A DNA stretch of 64,000 nucleotides from Heterohyrax brucei (GCA_028571685.1 CM053142.1:128084796-128148795), one strand, 5' to 3'; shown: positions 22,922 through 34,345, counted from the stretch's first letter. Program-made: numbers and translations. The notes: generated by a model from the letters alone, not told the origin.

Positions 22922-23430
22922 ACCTTTGTGTACCTTGTGCCTACCAGAGTTGTTAGCGGCCATCAAGTTCACGCCAACTCACACTGGCCTTCCACACAAC
23001 AGAACAAAACAGCATCGCATCCTGCATGGTCCTCGCAGTCAACAGCTTGTGCGAGCCCAGTGTTGTGACCAGTGCCAACCTGCTTCACCGAGCATTGTCC
23101 TCTTTCTCATTGACCCTCTACTTCACCAAGGGTGATAACTTCCTCTAGAGACTGATCCCTGCCAATGACATGTCCAAAGGAAGTGACACAGACAGTGTTC
23201 CATTGTGATCCATAAGGTTTTCCTTATGAATTTTCCTTATGAATTTTCAGAATTAGATAGCTAGGCCTTTCTTCCTAGTTTGTCTTAGTCTGGGAGTTTC
23301 ACTAAAACGTGTTCACCGTGGGTGACCTGCTGGTATTCAGATACCAGGGCCATAGCTTCCAGCATCATAGCAACAAGCAGGCCACTTGGGTGTGACAGAC
23401 TGGCAGATGGGAGGTGAGTGAACACAGCAG
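22922..23430 (-). repeat. AfroRTE internally deleted copy
   Basis: The left part carries the reverse-complemented AfroRTE 3' end (CATTGACCCTCTACTTCACC, AGAGACTGATCCCTGCCAAT). From about 23180 it switches to reverse-complemented AfroRTE 5' sequence (GTCTTAGTCTGGGAGTTTCA, CCATAGCTTCCAGCATCATA). The reverse-transcriptase and endonuclease coding regions between them are missing. There is a short internal duplication, TTTTCCTTATGAA, at 23218-23242. Confidence 0.6.
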
Positions 23431-23930
23431 CATCTCCCAAACTTCTTAAAAGAATGAACAAACCATGCCTGCTCACCACTGTACTAAGCAGATACTCTCC
23501 AGCCGACCTTTTCCCAGCTTTCTCCTACCATCTGACGGATAGGGGGAGCCCCCAGACTCCCACTCAGGCCTCACTCTCCCTCCACTACTTAGGACTCTGC
23601 ATCCCAAACCCCGCTCTACAGCCTTCTCTTCACTCCCCAACACACCCTATAAAATCTCTTCTCTGCCATGTTCCTGTAGGTTCAACTTTCTGCCAGCATA
23701 TTCATTCCGAAAAACCGTCTGATAAACAAATGAATGAATAACACATGCGACATAGACAGACACCTGGCCCGATGTCTCAGACATAACTGCATTTGAAGCA
23801 GACAATGGTTGTTTCGAATGGCTCAGCAACTTCGTCTACCTTCTACGAATTTCCCTCTGAGGAAAGTCCTCTCCCTCATTCTCAGCCTATGAGTTTTAGC
23901 TGAGGCTGACAGCTACTCCCTGGTGGCACT
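23431..23930. other. Intergenic unique sequence
   Basis: C-rich DNA with open frames on both strands but no recognisable protein domain. Confidence 0.5.
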
Positions 23931-24122
23931 TAAAAAAAAAAAAAAAAAAAAAAAGCAAACTAAAAACCCAGTGCTATCAAGTCAATTCCAACTCAAAGCA
24001 GCCCCATAAGACAGAGTAGAACTGCTTCAAAGAGTTTCCAAGGGGCATCTGGAGGATTTAAATTGTGGACCATTGGGTTGGCAGTTTTGTAGCACTTGAC
24101 CACTATGCCACCAGGGTTTCTC
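23931..24122 (-). repeat. AfroSINE, short type, with A24 tail
   Basis: An A-run of about 24 at 23931-23954 precedes AAACCCAGTGCTATCAAGTC. The copy ends CTATGCCACCAGGGTTTC. Confidence 0.92.
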
Positions 24123-24399
24123 CATGGATGGTTTTTGACTTTGACCAGGCTGGTGGACGTACTTCAATCTCTTGGTAGGCTCAAGCATAGGCACACCATT
24201 CAAGGAGAGTCCATGAACTTCAATGTCATCACTTTTGGGGGACTACTGGGAAAGTGAGTTTTGCTCATTCCAGTAGAATTGAAGCTAGTAGGATGCATGC
24301 CTCTAAGTTCAGAGGGAAGAGTGGCAAAGAGACAGGCAGAGAGAAGATGTGGAGACAGATACAGTGTTCAAGACACTACTGGAGCCACTAGACTCTATT

Positions 24400-24573
24400 G
24401 TGGAAATGCTGGTAGCATAGTGGTTAAATGCTACAGCTGCTAACCAAAAGGTCAACAGTCGGAATCAACCAGGCACTCCTTGGAAACTCTGCGGAACAGT
24501 TCTACTCTGCTCTATAGGGTTGCTATGAGTCAGAATCGACTCGATGGCACTGGATTTGGTCTTTTTGGTTTAG
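24400..24573 (+). repeat. AfroSINE, short type
   Basis: GCTGGTAGCATAGTGGTTAA head, GCTAACCAAAAGGTCAACAG, and GTCAGAATCGACTCGATGGC tail. One of the better preserved copies. Confidence 0.94.
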
Positions 24574-24616
24574 ATTGTATTGTGCCTAAAGGTTTTTGGT
24601 TACATGAGCTAATACA

Positions 24617-24650
24617 GTTCCTCCCTCCCTCCCTTCCTCCCTCCCTCTAT
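24617..24650. repeat. (CCCTT)n/(CTCC)n pyrimidine repeat
   Basis: CTCCCTCCCTCCCTTCCTCC-type simple repeat. Confidence 0.85.
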
Positions 24651-24769
24651 TCATTCTTCCTTAGTCGGAGTTGGATTTCTCTCACTTTCCTCTGGAAGAA
24701 TTCTGACTCTGCCATAAGTTAAACAAGAAGCAAATGAGTAAGCATAATGAAAAGACAGCAGAACTTACC

Positions 24770-24920
24770 TTCAGAAGGCTTTAATTCTAGTCTTGGTTCT
24801 ACAGCTCATGGTGTAAGACTTTGGACAAACCCCTTTCCTTACCTACAGAGTAAGGATGATGGTTGAATCAGATCTTTACTATTTCTTTATAAGTTTTAAA
24901 TTCTAGTGGTCTCTGATACC
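24770..24920 (+). repeat. MIR-like old repeat
   Basis: TAATTCTAGTCTTGGTTCTA and 'tttccttacctacagagtaa' resemble the MIR 5' half and core. Strongly decayed. Confidence 0.5.
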
Positions 24921-25197
24921 AAGATGACCACAAAGACCACAAGGGAACTAATTCCTGGTGCTGAGAATTTGGAATAAAAGCCTGTGAAGGGAATAGTGCT
25001 GGATCTGGGACTTGTCCTCGCTCAGTGTATTTCATGTGTGTACATCTTCCTCTTCTGCTGGTAGGTTAGAGAAACAAGGACATTCCTGGACTGATCACAG
25101 AACCTACTGGAGTTTTGAAACAAATGAATAGCAATCCCACAGCAGGCAGTGGAGTTCTGTGAGAGGCATATATGATTTCAAGTCCCTAGAGGTCTAT

Positions 25198-25396
25198 AAA
25201 CCAGTTGTCATAGAGTCAATTCTGACTCACGGTGACCCCAACTGTGTCACAGTAGAACTGTGCTCCACAGAATTTTCAATGGCTGATTTTTTTTGGAAGT
25301 AAATCACAGGACTTCCTTCTGAAATGTCTCTGGGTTAACTCCAACTTTCAGCCTTTTGGTTAGCAGCAAAGTTCGTTTGTACTGCTTAGGGACACC
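25198..25396 (-). repeat. AfroSINE, long type
   Basis: Starts AACCAGTTGTCATAGAGTCA-like, passes GAACTGTGCTCCACAGAATT and CCTTTTGGTTAGCAGC, and ends TTTGTACTGCTTAGGGACACC. Confidence 0.82.
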
Positions 25397-25402
25397 AACA
25401 TA

Positions 25403-25934
25403 GGAGTACTGCCAACTCATTCTAGAAAAAGTGCTGTAGACATCATTGCTGAATATCACTATGGTTACCTCCAGAAGTATTCCCCTTCGAAAGCTATGCA
25501 CTGATGCCAGCACCTCGTCTGTCCTTCAAAGCAATTTTGGAACCTTTTTTCTGGAATGGCCATCAGAGCTGTTGTCGTATTACCCTTGATGCCTTGAATA
25601 TCATCAAGATGTCTTCTTTCCAATATTTCCCTTATCTTGAGGTAAAGAAAAAAGTTATTGGGGGCCAGATCAGGTGAGTAGGAAGGGTATTCCACTACAG
25701 TTTTTTGTTTACTGGCTAAAAACTCCCTCACACATACTGTACAATTAAGTTCACAAACTCACAACCTTGCCATCACATGCAATGGGCATTCCAGAAAAAG
25801 TTCCAAAATTGCCTTGATGGGTGGACTAGGTATTGGCATGGATGCATAGCTTTCCAAGGGGGGTGCTTTGAAGGTAACTGTAGTGATATAGCACTTAGAA
25901 CAATTAAGTTTACGTACTTAATTGTCAGACCTCA
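25403..25934. mobile_element. Fold-back mariner composite, copy A
   Basis: Left part (about 25420-25738): reverse complement of the 3' end of the mariner transposase gene. On the minus strand it reads YSPDLAPNNFFLYLKI, in which the final D of the DD34D catalytic triad is N. Right part (about 25790-25934): the same 3' end again, now on the plus strand ('cattccagaaaaagttccaa' to the terminal repeat TTAATTGTCAGACCTCA). Between them is a short piece resembling the mariner 5' terminus (ACAATTAAGTTCACAAACTC). Copies at 34700-35245 and 53458-53975 share this arrangement. Confidence 0.85.
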
Positions 25935-26037
25935 TGTGTGTGTAACTTTAAGATGTTAAGCAAAATATCCTTATGCAGATGATACTGCTTCCTTAGATTT
26001 GAGCTTCAGTAAAAATACAGTCATTCATGTTACTATT

Positions 26038-26232
26038 GTCAGCTGCTGTCAGTTCAGATCTTTGGTGTGTTTGAATCCGTTGTTGCTGGTGTTGCATTAG
26101 TCCGTCTCACCAAGGGTTTCCTTTGTTTTCAGTGACCCTGTACTGTGCCAAACACAGTGTCCTTTTCTAACAATTGGTCTTGCCTGGTGATGTGCCTAAA
26201 GTAGGCAAACTGAAGTCACATCACCCTTACTG
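26038..26232 (-). repeat. AfroRTE 3'-end fragment
   Basis: TGTTTGAATCCGTTGTTGCTG, 'cagtgaccctgtactgtgcc' and GGTGATGTGCCTAAAGTAGG align by eye with the reverse-complemented AfroRTE C-terminus and 3' UTR. Strongly diverged. Confidence 0.55.
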
Positions 26233-27397
26233 CTAAGGAGTATGAACAGTAATAACAATGATAATTACAGTTCTAGCCAGAGGTCATTAAACTGATCAAG
26301 AAAGCAAATGAAACATTACATAGTCTTACACATTTTGAATCACGGTTAAATGTAAGATAGTGTGGCTATTTTCTGTCTAGAAAAATAACGTAGATTTGTG
26401 ACCAGGACTGGTTCAAATTTTAACTAAATATGTCTCTGAAACATCATCCAAATCAAAGTCGGAACAATGTTTAAAAGAAACATTTTTGCTACAAAAGGAA
26501 CAATTGCCACACAAAAATAGACACTGAGCCAGAGTCTAATCCTACATAGGTCAATGAAAATTCTGCTGGAATTATTAATAGTATCTTGATTCATCTTTTT
26601 TTTTCAGAGATAAATAAACTGAAAAATTAGCTTCATACATACAAAGCCTAAACTATCAAAACAGATTAACTCCTGTTTCTTATTATTATTCATTTGTATG
26701 TCCACAAAACTGTTACAAGGAATTTTTTCTCTTTGATTTGTTATTCCTTAGCATGCTTTGTACCTTGAAGTAAAAATTGAACTCCAGTCCATTTTCCTAA
26801 TAAACATAGAATGATCACCCCTTCTTAAACAGTCACTTTTCACTGGCTTCAGATTAAAACTTTTAAATCATCTTTAAAGGTTCCTTTCAAGCTTTTCATA
26901 TCATTTGTGAGGGCATTCAGTGCCTATTAGCTCTGGTCCTATGCAGAGCAATAGAAGACGCGTGAAGTAACGGTGATGCCCCTGCAGCATCCCATGCCCC
27001 CGCTGCAGGGAACGGGTGACAGGAGAGACTGTAGGGAAAACATTTTTGCTTGACATTATCCAGAACCTGATATCATAAATGATAAGGCAAGTGAAGTTCT
27101 CAATGTGGTCTTTGTTAAATGATTCAAAGGCTCTCAAGAAACAGGAAAATACAAAAACTTTCCCTCACCTATTTGTCAACCTTAAGTAAGAGGCTAGGTA
27201 ATGGCATGTGCCACAGCCTGTTTTGAAAGTATTTTACTTTCTTCTTTCATGAAGAAAATTATATGGTACATTCTCAATTTATTTAGGAAATTACTAGAGG
27301 AAAATAGATTATTAGGAAATTTTTATTTCCAATGGAACATAGGAAATATTCACAACACTCTTTTCTCTTAACATCTAGGTTTAGACCAGCATATTTT
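26233..27397. other. Intergenic unique sequence
   Basis: AT-rich DNA with no gene or young repeat recognised. Confidence 0.5.
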
Positions 27398-27471
27398 ATA
27401 TATATGTATATATATATGTATATGTGTGTATGTGTGTATATATAAATGTGTACACATACACACACACACAG
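27398..27471. repeat. (TA)n(TG)n(CA)n compound microsatellite
   Basis: Alternating TATATATG, TGTGTATG and ACACACAC blocks at the 3' edge of an antisense L1. Confidence 0.93.
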
Positions 27472-29915
27472 TGCTTTAGGTGAAAGTTTACAAACTAGTT
27501 TCTCACTAAACATTAATACACATCGTTTTGTGCCAACTCTGAGATGTGTCAACGCACTCTCCTCCCCAATCTCAGGTTCACCTTCTCGATCTCAGCTTCC
27601 TCATTTTCTTTCTCATTTTCCATTCCTTCCCGCCTTCTCATCTTTGCTTTTCAGCTGTTGTGCCCACTTAATCTTGTACACATGGCTGAACTATGTAAGT
27701 TATTAATTGTTTGATAGGCCTGCCTAAACTTTAGCAGAATGGTCAACAATGGGAATGAATTCAGCTCTGAATTAAAAGGATATTGGGGCCACAATCTTGG
27801 AGTTTCTCCGGTATCTGTCAAACCAGTGAGTCTGATCTGCTTTGTGAGTTTGCATTTTGTTCCTGGCACACTCTATTGTGACCACCGTCAAAGCAAATTT
27901 TTACTCTTGATTGCATCTCACTTTGGTTCTTTGCTTTTCTTCATTCTTTTCTCCACTTTTTCCTCAAACAAAGTGGCACACAAGGATTTGTCTTCAGTTT
28001 TACCGATCCTGTCTTCCATTGTTTCTAATTTGCTCCTAAAATTTTCTGTTGCATTGTCCTTTCTCTGAAACCTTATAGCTTACCTTTTAGATTTCTAATT
28101 GCTGTTTTTGTATGATTTTGAATTCTTTATTTTTATAGTTTGTTCTTTAACGTTTTCCTAGATTCTTCCATTACTTTCTCCATTTTCCTTGATTTTGTGT
28201 ATTTTTTCCTCAATTTTGTCTCTTTTCTTTGATCTCTTTCCTAATCTCTTATGGAGTTCTTAATATTAGACTATTGAATTCCTGTCAGATAGTTCTAGTG
28301 CCTTTTCACTTGTCAGAAGGTCATCTGGTGCTTTGTTTTAGTAGCCATGTTGTCTTATTTTTGATATGTTGTGATATTGTCTGCTTTCTCTGAGACATAC
28401 AGGAGTTCCTTTCTTAGTTTATTCGTTGTAGGTTTGTTTGCATTGTCTTGCTTCTTCATTTGGCAATATCTAGATAGGAAAGCTTGGCATGTTTTGCTGC
28501 TTGCTCATCTGTGAGCACAATAGTTCTCCCCACCTTGTCCAAGTGGGCAGGGCTGGTCCCTCAGTTAGGGTGCAGCAGCACTGGACCAGTGGGGTGTGGA
28601 GGGATGGGATGGGCCACTTTCTTGTGTCACCAACCTGGGCTGATGGGATGGGTCTAGGGATGGTCTTCTGGGGCATGGTCAAGGGATTTAGAAGGTCTGC
28701 ACTTTTCCTTCTGGTGGAAAGGGGACATGATGTTAGGTGGGGCTGGGCTAGGGGGCAGTACACTGCAGAGGCCGGAGACCAGGGGGATCTGTGCCAGAGC
28801 TGCTCAGGGGTGTGACACTTGGTGAAGCACAGCCAAGTGGTGATACAGGGTGGGGCCTGAGGATTTGTGCCAGCTCTGGGGCACAGAGCTCAGTGAGGTA
28901 GGACAAAGGGGTGCAATGGAGCAGTATTTGTGAGTCCAGAGGTCCACACAGGTGCTGCTCAGGGACATGGCACTCAGCAGGCAGTGCAGAGAGGCAGGAG
29001 GAAAGGATTAAATTTGATGTGTGGAACTAGGTGGGAAAGAGGAAGAAGAGAAGAGAGAGACAAGCAAAATCCAGAAAAAAAAGACGGCTCAGCAGTAATC
29101 TGAGAGCGGGAGTAGAGTAGACACAGACAGGCCATGCGCTGGTGGCTTTCTAGCTGAGCTGTGGGGATGGTCCACTTAGAAGGGGTGGAGGCAGCACACA
29201 GGACTAGGTGGCCAGGAGAAAGGAAATGAAGGAAGGTAAAGAAAGAGAACAAACAAAACAAATGATGGCACTGAGGGAACGAGCCTTTGTGGGCTGGGGG
29301 GACCGTGGTGGAGACAGGCCAGTGTCTCTCTCACCAGGTAGCACAGAAGGACCTGTCAGGAAGGTGCAGAGGCAGTGCAGGACCAGGTGTGAGGGAGAAA
29401 GGAAAGGGAAAAGGGGACAGAGAAAGAAAAATTTTAAAAATACAGCACTGAGAGAACTGGCTAGTGGGGAGTGTTTGAAAAGCAGTGAGCCACTGTCTCT
29501 CTGGCCAAGCAACCATGGCCACTGGAACGCAGCAGAGGTAGAGTACAGGCATAAGAGTGAGACATGGGAAAGTGTGTATCTCTGGTTATCCTGCTGAGAC
29601 ATCCATGAAGTTGCCTTCCTATACACCCTGTTTGGGGTCATTGATGCCTCCGCTCCAAGATGGTAAAGCCATGCTGTGTTAGATGGCAGAGGACCTCTAC
29701 ACCGTGGCTTTCTGTGTTCTCTGTTTCCTGTCAGCTTCTTCTTGCATTTGCTACTTAATCTAGTTTTTTATCCCATCACTGGATGTTTAAGATTCCGAGA
29801 TTTGACATTTGTATCTGTATTAGTTGGTTTCTCCAGTCTTTGCTACAGAAGGGACAGTATGATGCTGCTGTCTGTAGCACCATGTTGGCTCTGCCTCTAG
29901 ATCAGTATTTCTTTT
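27472..29915 (-). mobile_element. L1 LINE, 5' UTR and ORF1 N-terminus, internally deleted
   Basis: Read on the minus strand, 29915-28460 is GC-rich and ends at an ATG (complement of 28457-28459). The ATG opens MKKQDNANKP and a lysine/glutamate-rich, coiled-coil-like stretch typical of the L1 ORF1 N-terminus, with several stops. ORF1 breaks off near 27885. The block 27472-27884 resembles an L1 3' UTR I associate with elephant repeats, so the ORF1 C-terminus and all of ORF2 appear deleted. Two adjacent L1 pieces are an alternative reading. The GC-rich open frames at 29200-29640 are 5' UTR, not genes. Confidence 0.6.
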
Positions 29916-30035
29916 TTTAACTCATTAGCCTTTGACTTTGTAATTGTTCAGCACAGCTGTGTGGTTTTTTTCAGCTGTTATTTTTTAACACGTATTCACT
30001 ATGTGCAAACTAAAGTCAAAGTAGTGATAGTGGCT

Positions 30036-30620
30036 TTCATTCATTCATCTATTTAACAAATGTTTACTGAATACTTCTATGTACTGTCAGCTAGCACTTG
30101 TCTGTCAGTGGAGCTTTGCATATTGCTATAATGCTGAACAGATCTTGGCAAAACTTTCAGACTACAACAGTCTAAAAAGAAAAGCCTGTTGATCTACCTC
30201 CAAAAATCAGCCAATAAAACAAAAACCTACGGATTGTAATGGTTTGATCCTGTTGTGCAAATGTCACCATGAGCCAGGGTCAGCTTAATGGCAACTACTA
30301 AGAAAAACAACCACACTATATACCAGGCAGTGTACTACGTGCTGGAGTTACCCAGACCAACAGTCAGTCTCTGCACAGATGGAGTAGAAAGCCCAGCAGG
30401 CTTGAAAGCACATGGCAGAGACAATACAGTGTACGAAGTAAGATGTCAGAGGGATGCTCAAGGAACTGTGGGAGGTGCTGGACACTAATTCTGGTGCTGT
30501 CATGGTAGAAGAAGTCTTCTCCAGAGAGGACACATCTAAACTGAAGCTGGTAGGGTAGGAAGGAGTTCAGCCAAGCTAGAAGGAAAAACAGAAGACAAAA
30601 ATGCACCCAACAGAACCATA
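30036..30620 (+). repeat. Old mammalian interspersed repeat, family not assigned
   Basis: Starts CATTCATTCATCTATTTAAC AAATGTTTACTGAATAC and resumes after an insertion with ATACCAGGCAGTGTACTACG. It is the common 'aacaaatatttattgagc' type of ancient repeat, also present at 34184, 37980, 48690 and 56398. Confidence 0.5.
30093..30300 (+). repeat. AfroRTE/AfroSINE composite
   Basis: GGAGCTTTGCATATTGCTAT, TTTCAGACTACAACAGTC and GTCACCATGAGCCAGGGTCA match the same short composite as 19908-20120. It interrupts an older repeat. Confidence 0.5.
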
Positions 30621-30623
30621 CCA

Positions 30624-30789
30624 GAAAAAAAAGAAATCCATTGCCACAGAGTTGAGTCTGACTTTTAACAACCCCACGTGTTACAGAATCTAATTTCTCC
30701 ATAGGGTTTTCTAGGCTGTAACCTTCTATGGCAGCAGTTTGCCAGGGGTTTCTTCTTGGGAGAAGCTGAGTGGGTTTGAACTCCAGCCA
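30624..30789 (-). repeat. AfroSINE, long type
   Basis: ATTGCCACAGAGTTGAGTCT, then CATAGGGTTTTCTAGGCTGT and AGCTGAGTGGGTTTGAACTC. Confidence 0.75.
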
Positions 30790-30982
30790 TGACACAGTCA
30801 AAACGTAAGAAGCACTTGTCGTGTATTGAATTGTGTGTTCTCCAGAAATGTCTGCAGCAGTTTGACTGGGGGCCAAGATTCAGGGTATTTTATGGTGTTC
30901 TTATATGTTATACAACCTGCCTCTATGATGTTAATGAGGGAAGATTGGCAGTGGTTGTGTTAGTGAGGCAGGACTCAGTCTA

Positions 30983-32281
30983 CAAGATCTGCCAATTAAG
31001 TTCACAGACTTTCCACCATGTGCTTACTTTGGCAGCACTATACAAACAACTCAGTAAGGTTTCATAACCTTGGTGTATCAGCATCTCACAGCTGTGTTTG
31101 TGTGACATGTGGCTGTGTCTTGCTGGGTGGCGTTCATTATCTTTGTTATGTGTTTTCATGTGTCATCACAAGAATGTTGGAGCTTGAATTAGAGCAATGA
31201 ATAAATACTAAATTTTCTGTTAAACTGGCAAGAGTGGAAGTGAAATCAAGGACATGTTAGTCCAAGTTTATGGGGATAATGCCATGAAGACAATGACAAA
31301 GCACAAATGGATTAAACATTTTTTTCTGAGGGGAGACAAAGCATCACTGATGAAGAGAGGTCAGGTTGGCCAGTAACCAGCAGAACTGGTAGAAACATTG
31401 CAAAAATTCATTGAATTGTGTGTCAAAATTGTCAGCTGACTGTGAGAAACATAGCAGACCAAGTAAACATCGGTAGAAAAACAGTTAATAAAATCTTAAC
31501 TGAATATTTTGCCATCAGAAAGGTGTGTGCAGAAATGGTCCCAAAGTAGCTCACCAATGGACAAAAGCAAAGGAGAGTCAAAGTTTGCCAAGACCTTTTG
31601 AGGTCTGTTTTAGGCTGCATTAGCACTGGTGATGAAACATGGGTGTACCAACACAATCCTGAAACAAAGCGTCGAAGTTCATAATGGAAGTCAGCCAACT
31701 CTTCACAACGAAAAAGTTTCCGTCAGTCCAAATCAACAGTCAAAACAATTTTGCTAACTTTTTTGATATTAAAGGGATTGTTCATTACAAATTTGTACCA
31801 AGTGGATGAACAGCTAACCAAGTTTACTATTTGGAAGTGCTAAAAAGGCTGCTTGAAAAAGTTAGACAAAAATGACCTGAACTTTTTGTCATCAACTTAT
31901 GGCTCTTGCATTACAACAGTGTACCAGCTCACACAGCACTGTCTGTGAAGGAGTTTTTAACCAATAAACAAATTAGTGTATTGAAACACTGTCCCTACTC
32001 ACCTAATCTGGCCCCAATGACTTTTTTCTTTACCTGAAGATAAAGGAAATATTGAAAGTAAGACACTTTGATGACATTCAGAACATTAGGGTAATATGAC
32101 AATAGCTCTGCAGGTCATTCCAGAAAGAGTTCCAAAATTGCTTTGAAGGGTGGACTAGGTGCTGGCATCAGTGCACAGCTTCCCAAGGGGAATACTCTGA
32201 AGTTGACCATAGTGATATTCAGCAGTGAGGTATGTAGCACTTTTCGTAGGATGAGTTCATGAAATTCATTGTCAGATCTCA
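30983..32281 (+). mobile_element. Full-length mariner transposon
   Basis: A 1299-bp element, the usual mariner size, flanked by TA on both sides (30981-30982 and 32282-32283). Its terminal inverted repeats are CAAGATCTGCCAATTAAGTT at the left and, read inward from the right, TGAGATCTGACAATGAATTT. It is inserted in an LTR of the same orientation. Confidence 0.93.
31173..32227 (+). pseudogene. Mariner transposase pseudogene
   Basis: About 351 codons from ATG (31173) to TGA (32225-32227), the expected length of a mariner transposase. Recognisable are the helix-turn-helix region at 31230-31520 and the first catalytic region around DETWVYQHNPET (about 31632-31670). The second region reads HYNSVPAHTALSVKEF where HHDNAPAHT is usual, so the aspartate is lost. 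The third reads YSPNLAPMTFF, so that aspartate is also lost. A stop follows codon 9 (31198-31200) and frameshifts occur. It is inactive. Confidence 0.9.
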
Positions 32282-32802
32282 TAAAACATTCTATTGTGTT
32301 TTGAGGCAAACTTTTGGGGTATAAAGGGGAAGAAAACAAGCAGAGAGTTGGAGACCTCATACCACCAAAAAGTAGTACTGGGGGCAGAGTGTATCCTTTG
32401 GAAAGGAGCCAGGGTCCGTGTACCTCAGAAGCTCCTAGACCAGTGGAAGACTGATGAGAACAACCCTCCTCCAGAGCCAGCAGAGAAAGCCTTCCCCCAG
32501 AGCTGATGCCCTGAATTTAGACTTTTAGCATAATTTTCTGTAAAAAAGTAAATTTCACTTTGTTACAGCCATCCTCTTGTGGTGTTTCTGTTGTAGCAGC
32601 ACTAGATGACTAAGACAGCATCCAAACAAAAGAAATGTCCTTGTAGGATTTTCTTTGTTAAAACAACTGTCAGTACTGAAATCACATTATTGTAATGACT
32701 AGAGAATAATTTGCACTGGGAGCTGGTTTGTTGTGTCCCTGAATGGCTGGTAGGTGACTTTGCAGTGGAAAGTCCCAGGTACAGAATGAAGCAGATGAGA
32801 GC

Positions 32803-33299
32803 TATTTTAGTCAGCTAGGGCTGCTCTAACAGAAATACCAGAGAGTGGATGGCTTTAACAAAGGAAGGTTTATTCTTACACAGTCTGGTAGACCACAAGT
32901 CCATAACTTCAGGATGTCTGCTCCAGGGGAAGGCTTTTCCCTCGTTGGCTCTGGAGGAAAGTCCAGGGAGCATCTCGCACAGGAACCTCAGGTCTGAAGG
33001 ATGTGCTCTTCTCCTGGTGCTGCTTGCTTGATGGTGTGAGGTTCCCAATTCTCTGCCTGCTTCCCTTTCCTGTTATCTCTTGCCGGATGAAATGATTAAG
33101 GGTGGTGCAAGCCACACTCCAGGGAAACTCCCCTTACAGTGGAGCAGGGAGGTGACCTTCTGAAGGGACTTAGGGTCCCACCCTAATCTTTCACATGCAG
33201 CACAGCAAAATCACAAAATGGAGGACAATTGTAGAACACAGGGAATCATGCCCACGTGGCTACACCTATTTTGGGGGGGACACAGTTGACTCCATGACA
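32803..33299 (-). mobile_element. MaLR-like solo LTR with perfect 5-bp duplication
   Basis: 497 bp, flanked on both sides by AGAGC (32798-32802 and 33300-33304). On the minus strand it reads TGTCATGGAGTCAACTGTG to 'ctgactaaaata', with AATAAA before the end. Compared with 35982-36470 it is a second subtype, with a TCCACTGTAAGGGGAG block. Confidence 0.92.
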
Positions 33300-34183
33300 A
33301 GAGCTGAGCCTCAAAAGAGATTGTCAGGAGTCATTCATTTCACGTTGTGAAAATCACGTAAATTTCCTGAGACAAAGGTCATTTGTACTCCAGATGCAAA
33401 GGCTGAATGTATGAAGAAGGCCAGAGAAAAAGCAAGCAGAGGACACTGACAGATGTTTCCCAAAGAGCTTACACATTATTTTTTCCTCCGCCTTCTACAG
33501 TTCCTGTTGCAACAAATGTTGTTGACAAGTGCTTTTGCGGTTCTACAAGGATTTCCTAGTAAACAAAAACTTTACTTAAAAATTATTGTATAGTGCTTTT
33601 CCCTTGCATTTTAAGAACATGAGTAGGCATATCAAATTCATATCTTTGTTATGAGAATTGATAAGCAGAATTTATTCAATTGAGTTTATGTTACTAAATA
33701 TTTATGTTTTGGAGTGAGTTTTTTCTGATTCTTTGGTTAAATACAGATGTTTTCAATCTATGCAAAATGACAACAGATATGTAATACATTCTTCAATAAT
33801 CCATATAAATGCTTAGCACAATGTCTGGCATGTAATAAGTGCTCAATAAATGTTAGGTCTCACTATTGTTGTTGATATATTTACAGTAAATAAATGAAAA
33901 ATGTTTTCTAAGACATATACACTCTTTTTAAATCAACAATATGAACATGCAGTGAAATACGTAAACAGATTAAAAAAAGAAAAAGTGTAATGAAAATCAA
34001 CAGAGCCTTGCCTCAGAAGCAACTACCTTTAACCCTTTTTAGCTATTCTTTTTCAAGTTGTTGCCTTTGTATTTCTATAGCACAGATTTATGTTTCTTTT
34101 TGTTGATTAACAAATTCGGACATTATTAACTGACTTCTTTTCCTGGCAGATAGGAATATAGATCTCTTGAATAGTTGACTTAT
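33300..34183. other. Intergenic sequence with MIR tail
   Basis: Mostly AT-rich unique DNA. 33805-33870 (GCACAATGTCTGGCATGTAA, GTGCTCAATAAATGTTAG) is a MIR/L2-type 3' end. Confidence 0.55.
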
Positions 34184-34335
34184 CCATGCCATTCACCCAC
34201 TCAGCAAATAATTACCAAATATCTACTATGTGCTAAGTCCCGAGGATTCTACAGTGGCCAAAACGACACAAATACTGTCTGCAGGGAGACTACATATTAG
34301 CAGAGAAAGCAGCTGTTAAACAAACAAGTAAAATA
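34184..34335 (+). repeat. Old mammalian interspersed repeat
   Basis: CAGCAAATAATTACCAAATATC TACTATGTGCTAAG and GGGAGACTACATATTAGC. It probably continues, after several insertions, at 35446-35511 and 37966-38420. Confidence 0.5.
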
Positions 34336-34345
34336 ACATAGTATA

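Larger units (their letters stand above)
30817..32617 (+). mobile_element. MaLR-like solo LTR split by mariner
   Basis: LTR parts lie at 30817-30982 and 32282-32617, about 500 bp when the mariner is excluded. It begins TGTCGTGTATTGAATTGTG and ends CTAGATGACTAAGACA, with an AATAAA-like stretch before the end. Flanking bases GCACT and GCATC may be a decayed 5-bp target duplication. The assignment to the ERVL-MaLR class follows from the related provirus at 50418-52002. Confidence 0.85.

Noticed and set aside
24400-24573. tRNA-like sequence with A and B boxes
   Set aside because: It is the tRNA-derived head of an AfroSINE. The body and tail are present, the cloverleaf is not complete, and it is not a tRNA gene.
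29204-29641. Overlapping open frames of 129-145 codons on both strands
   Set aside because: They lie in the GC-rich L1 5' UTR, have low-complexity composition and no recognisable domain.
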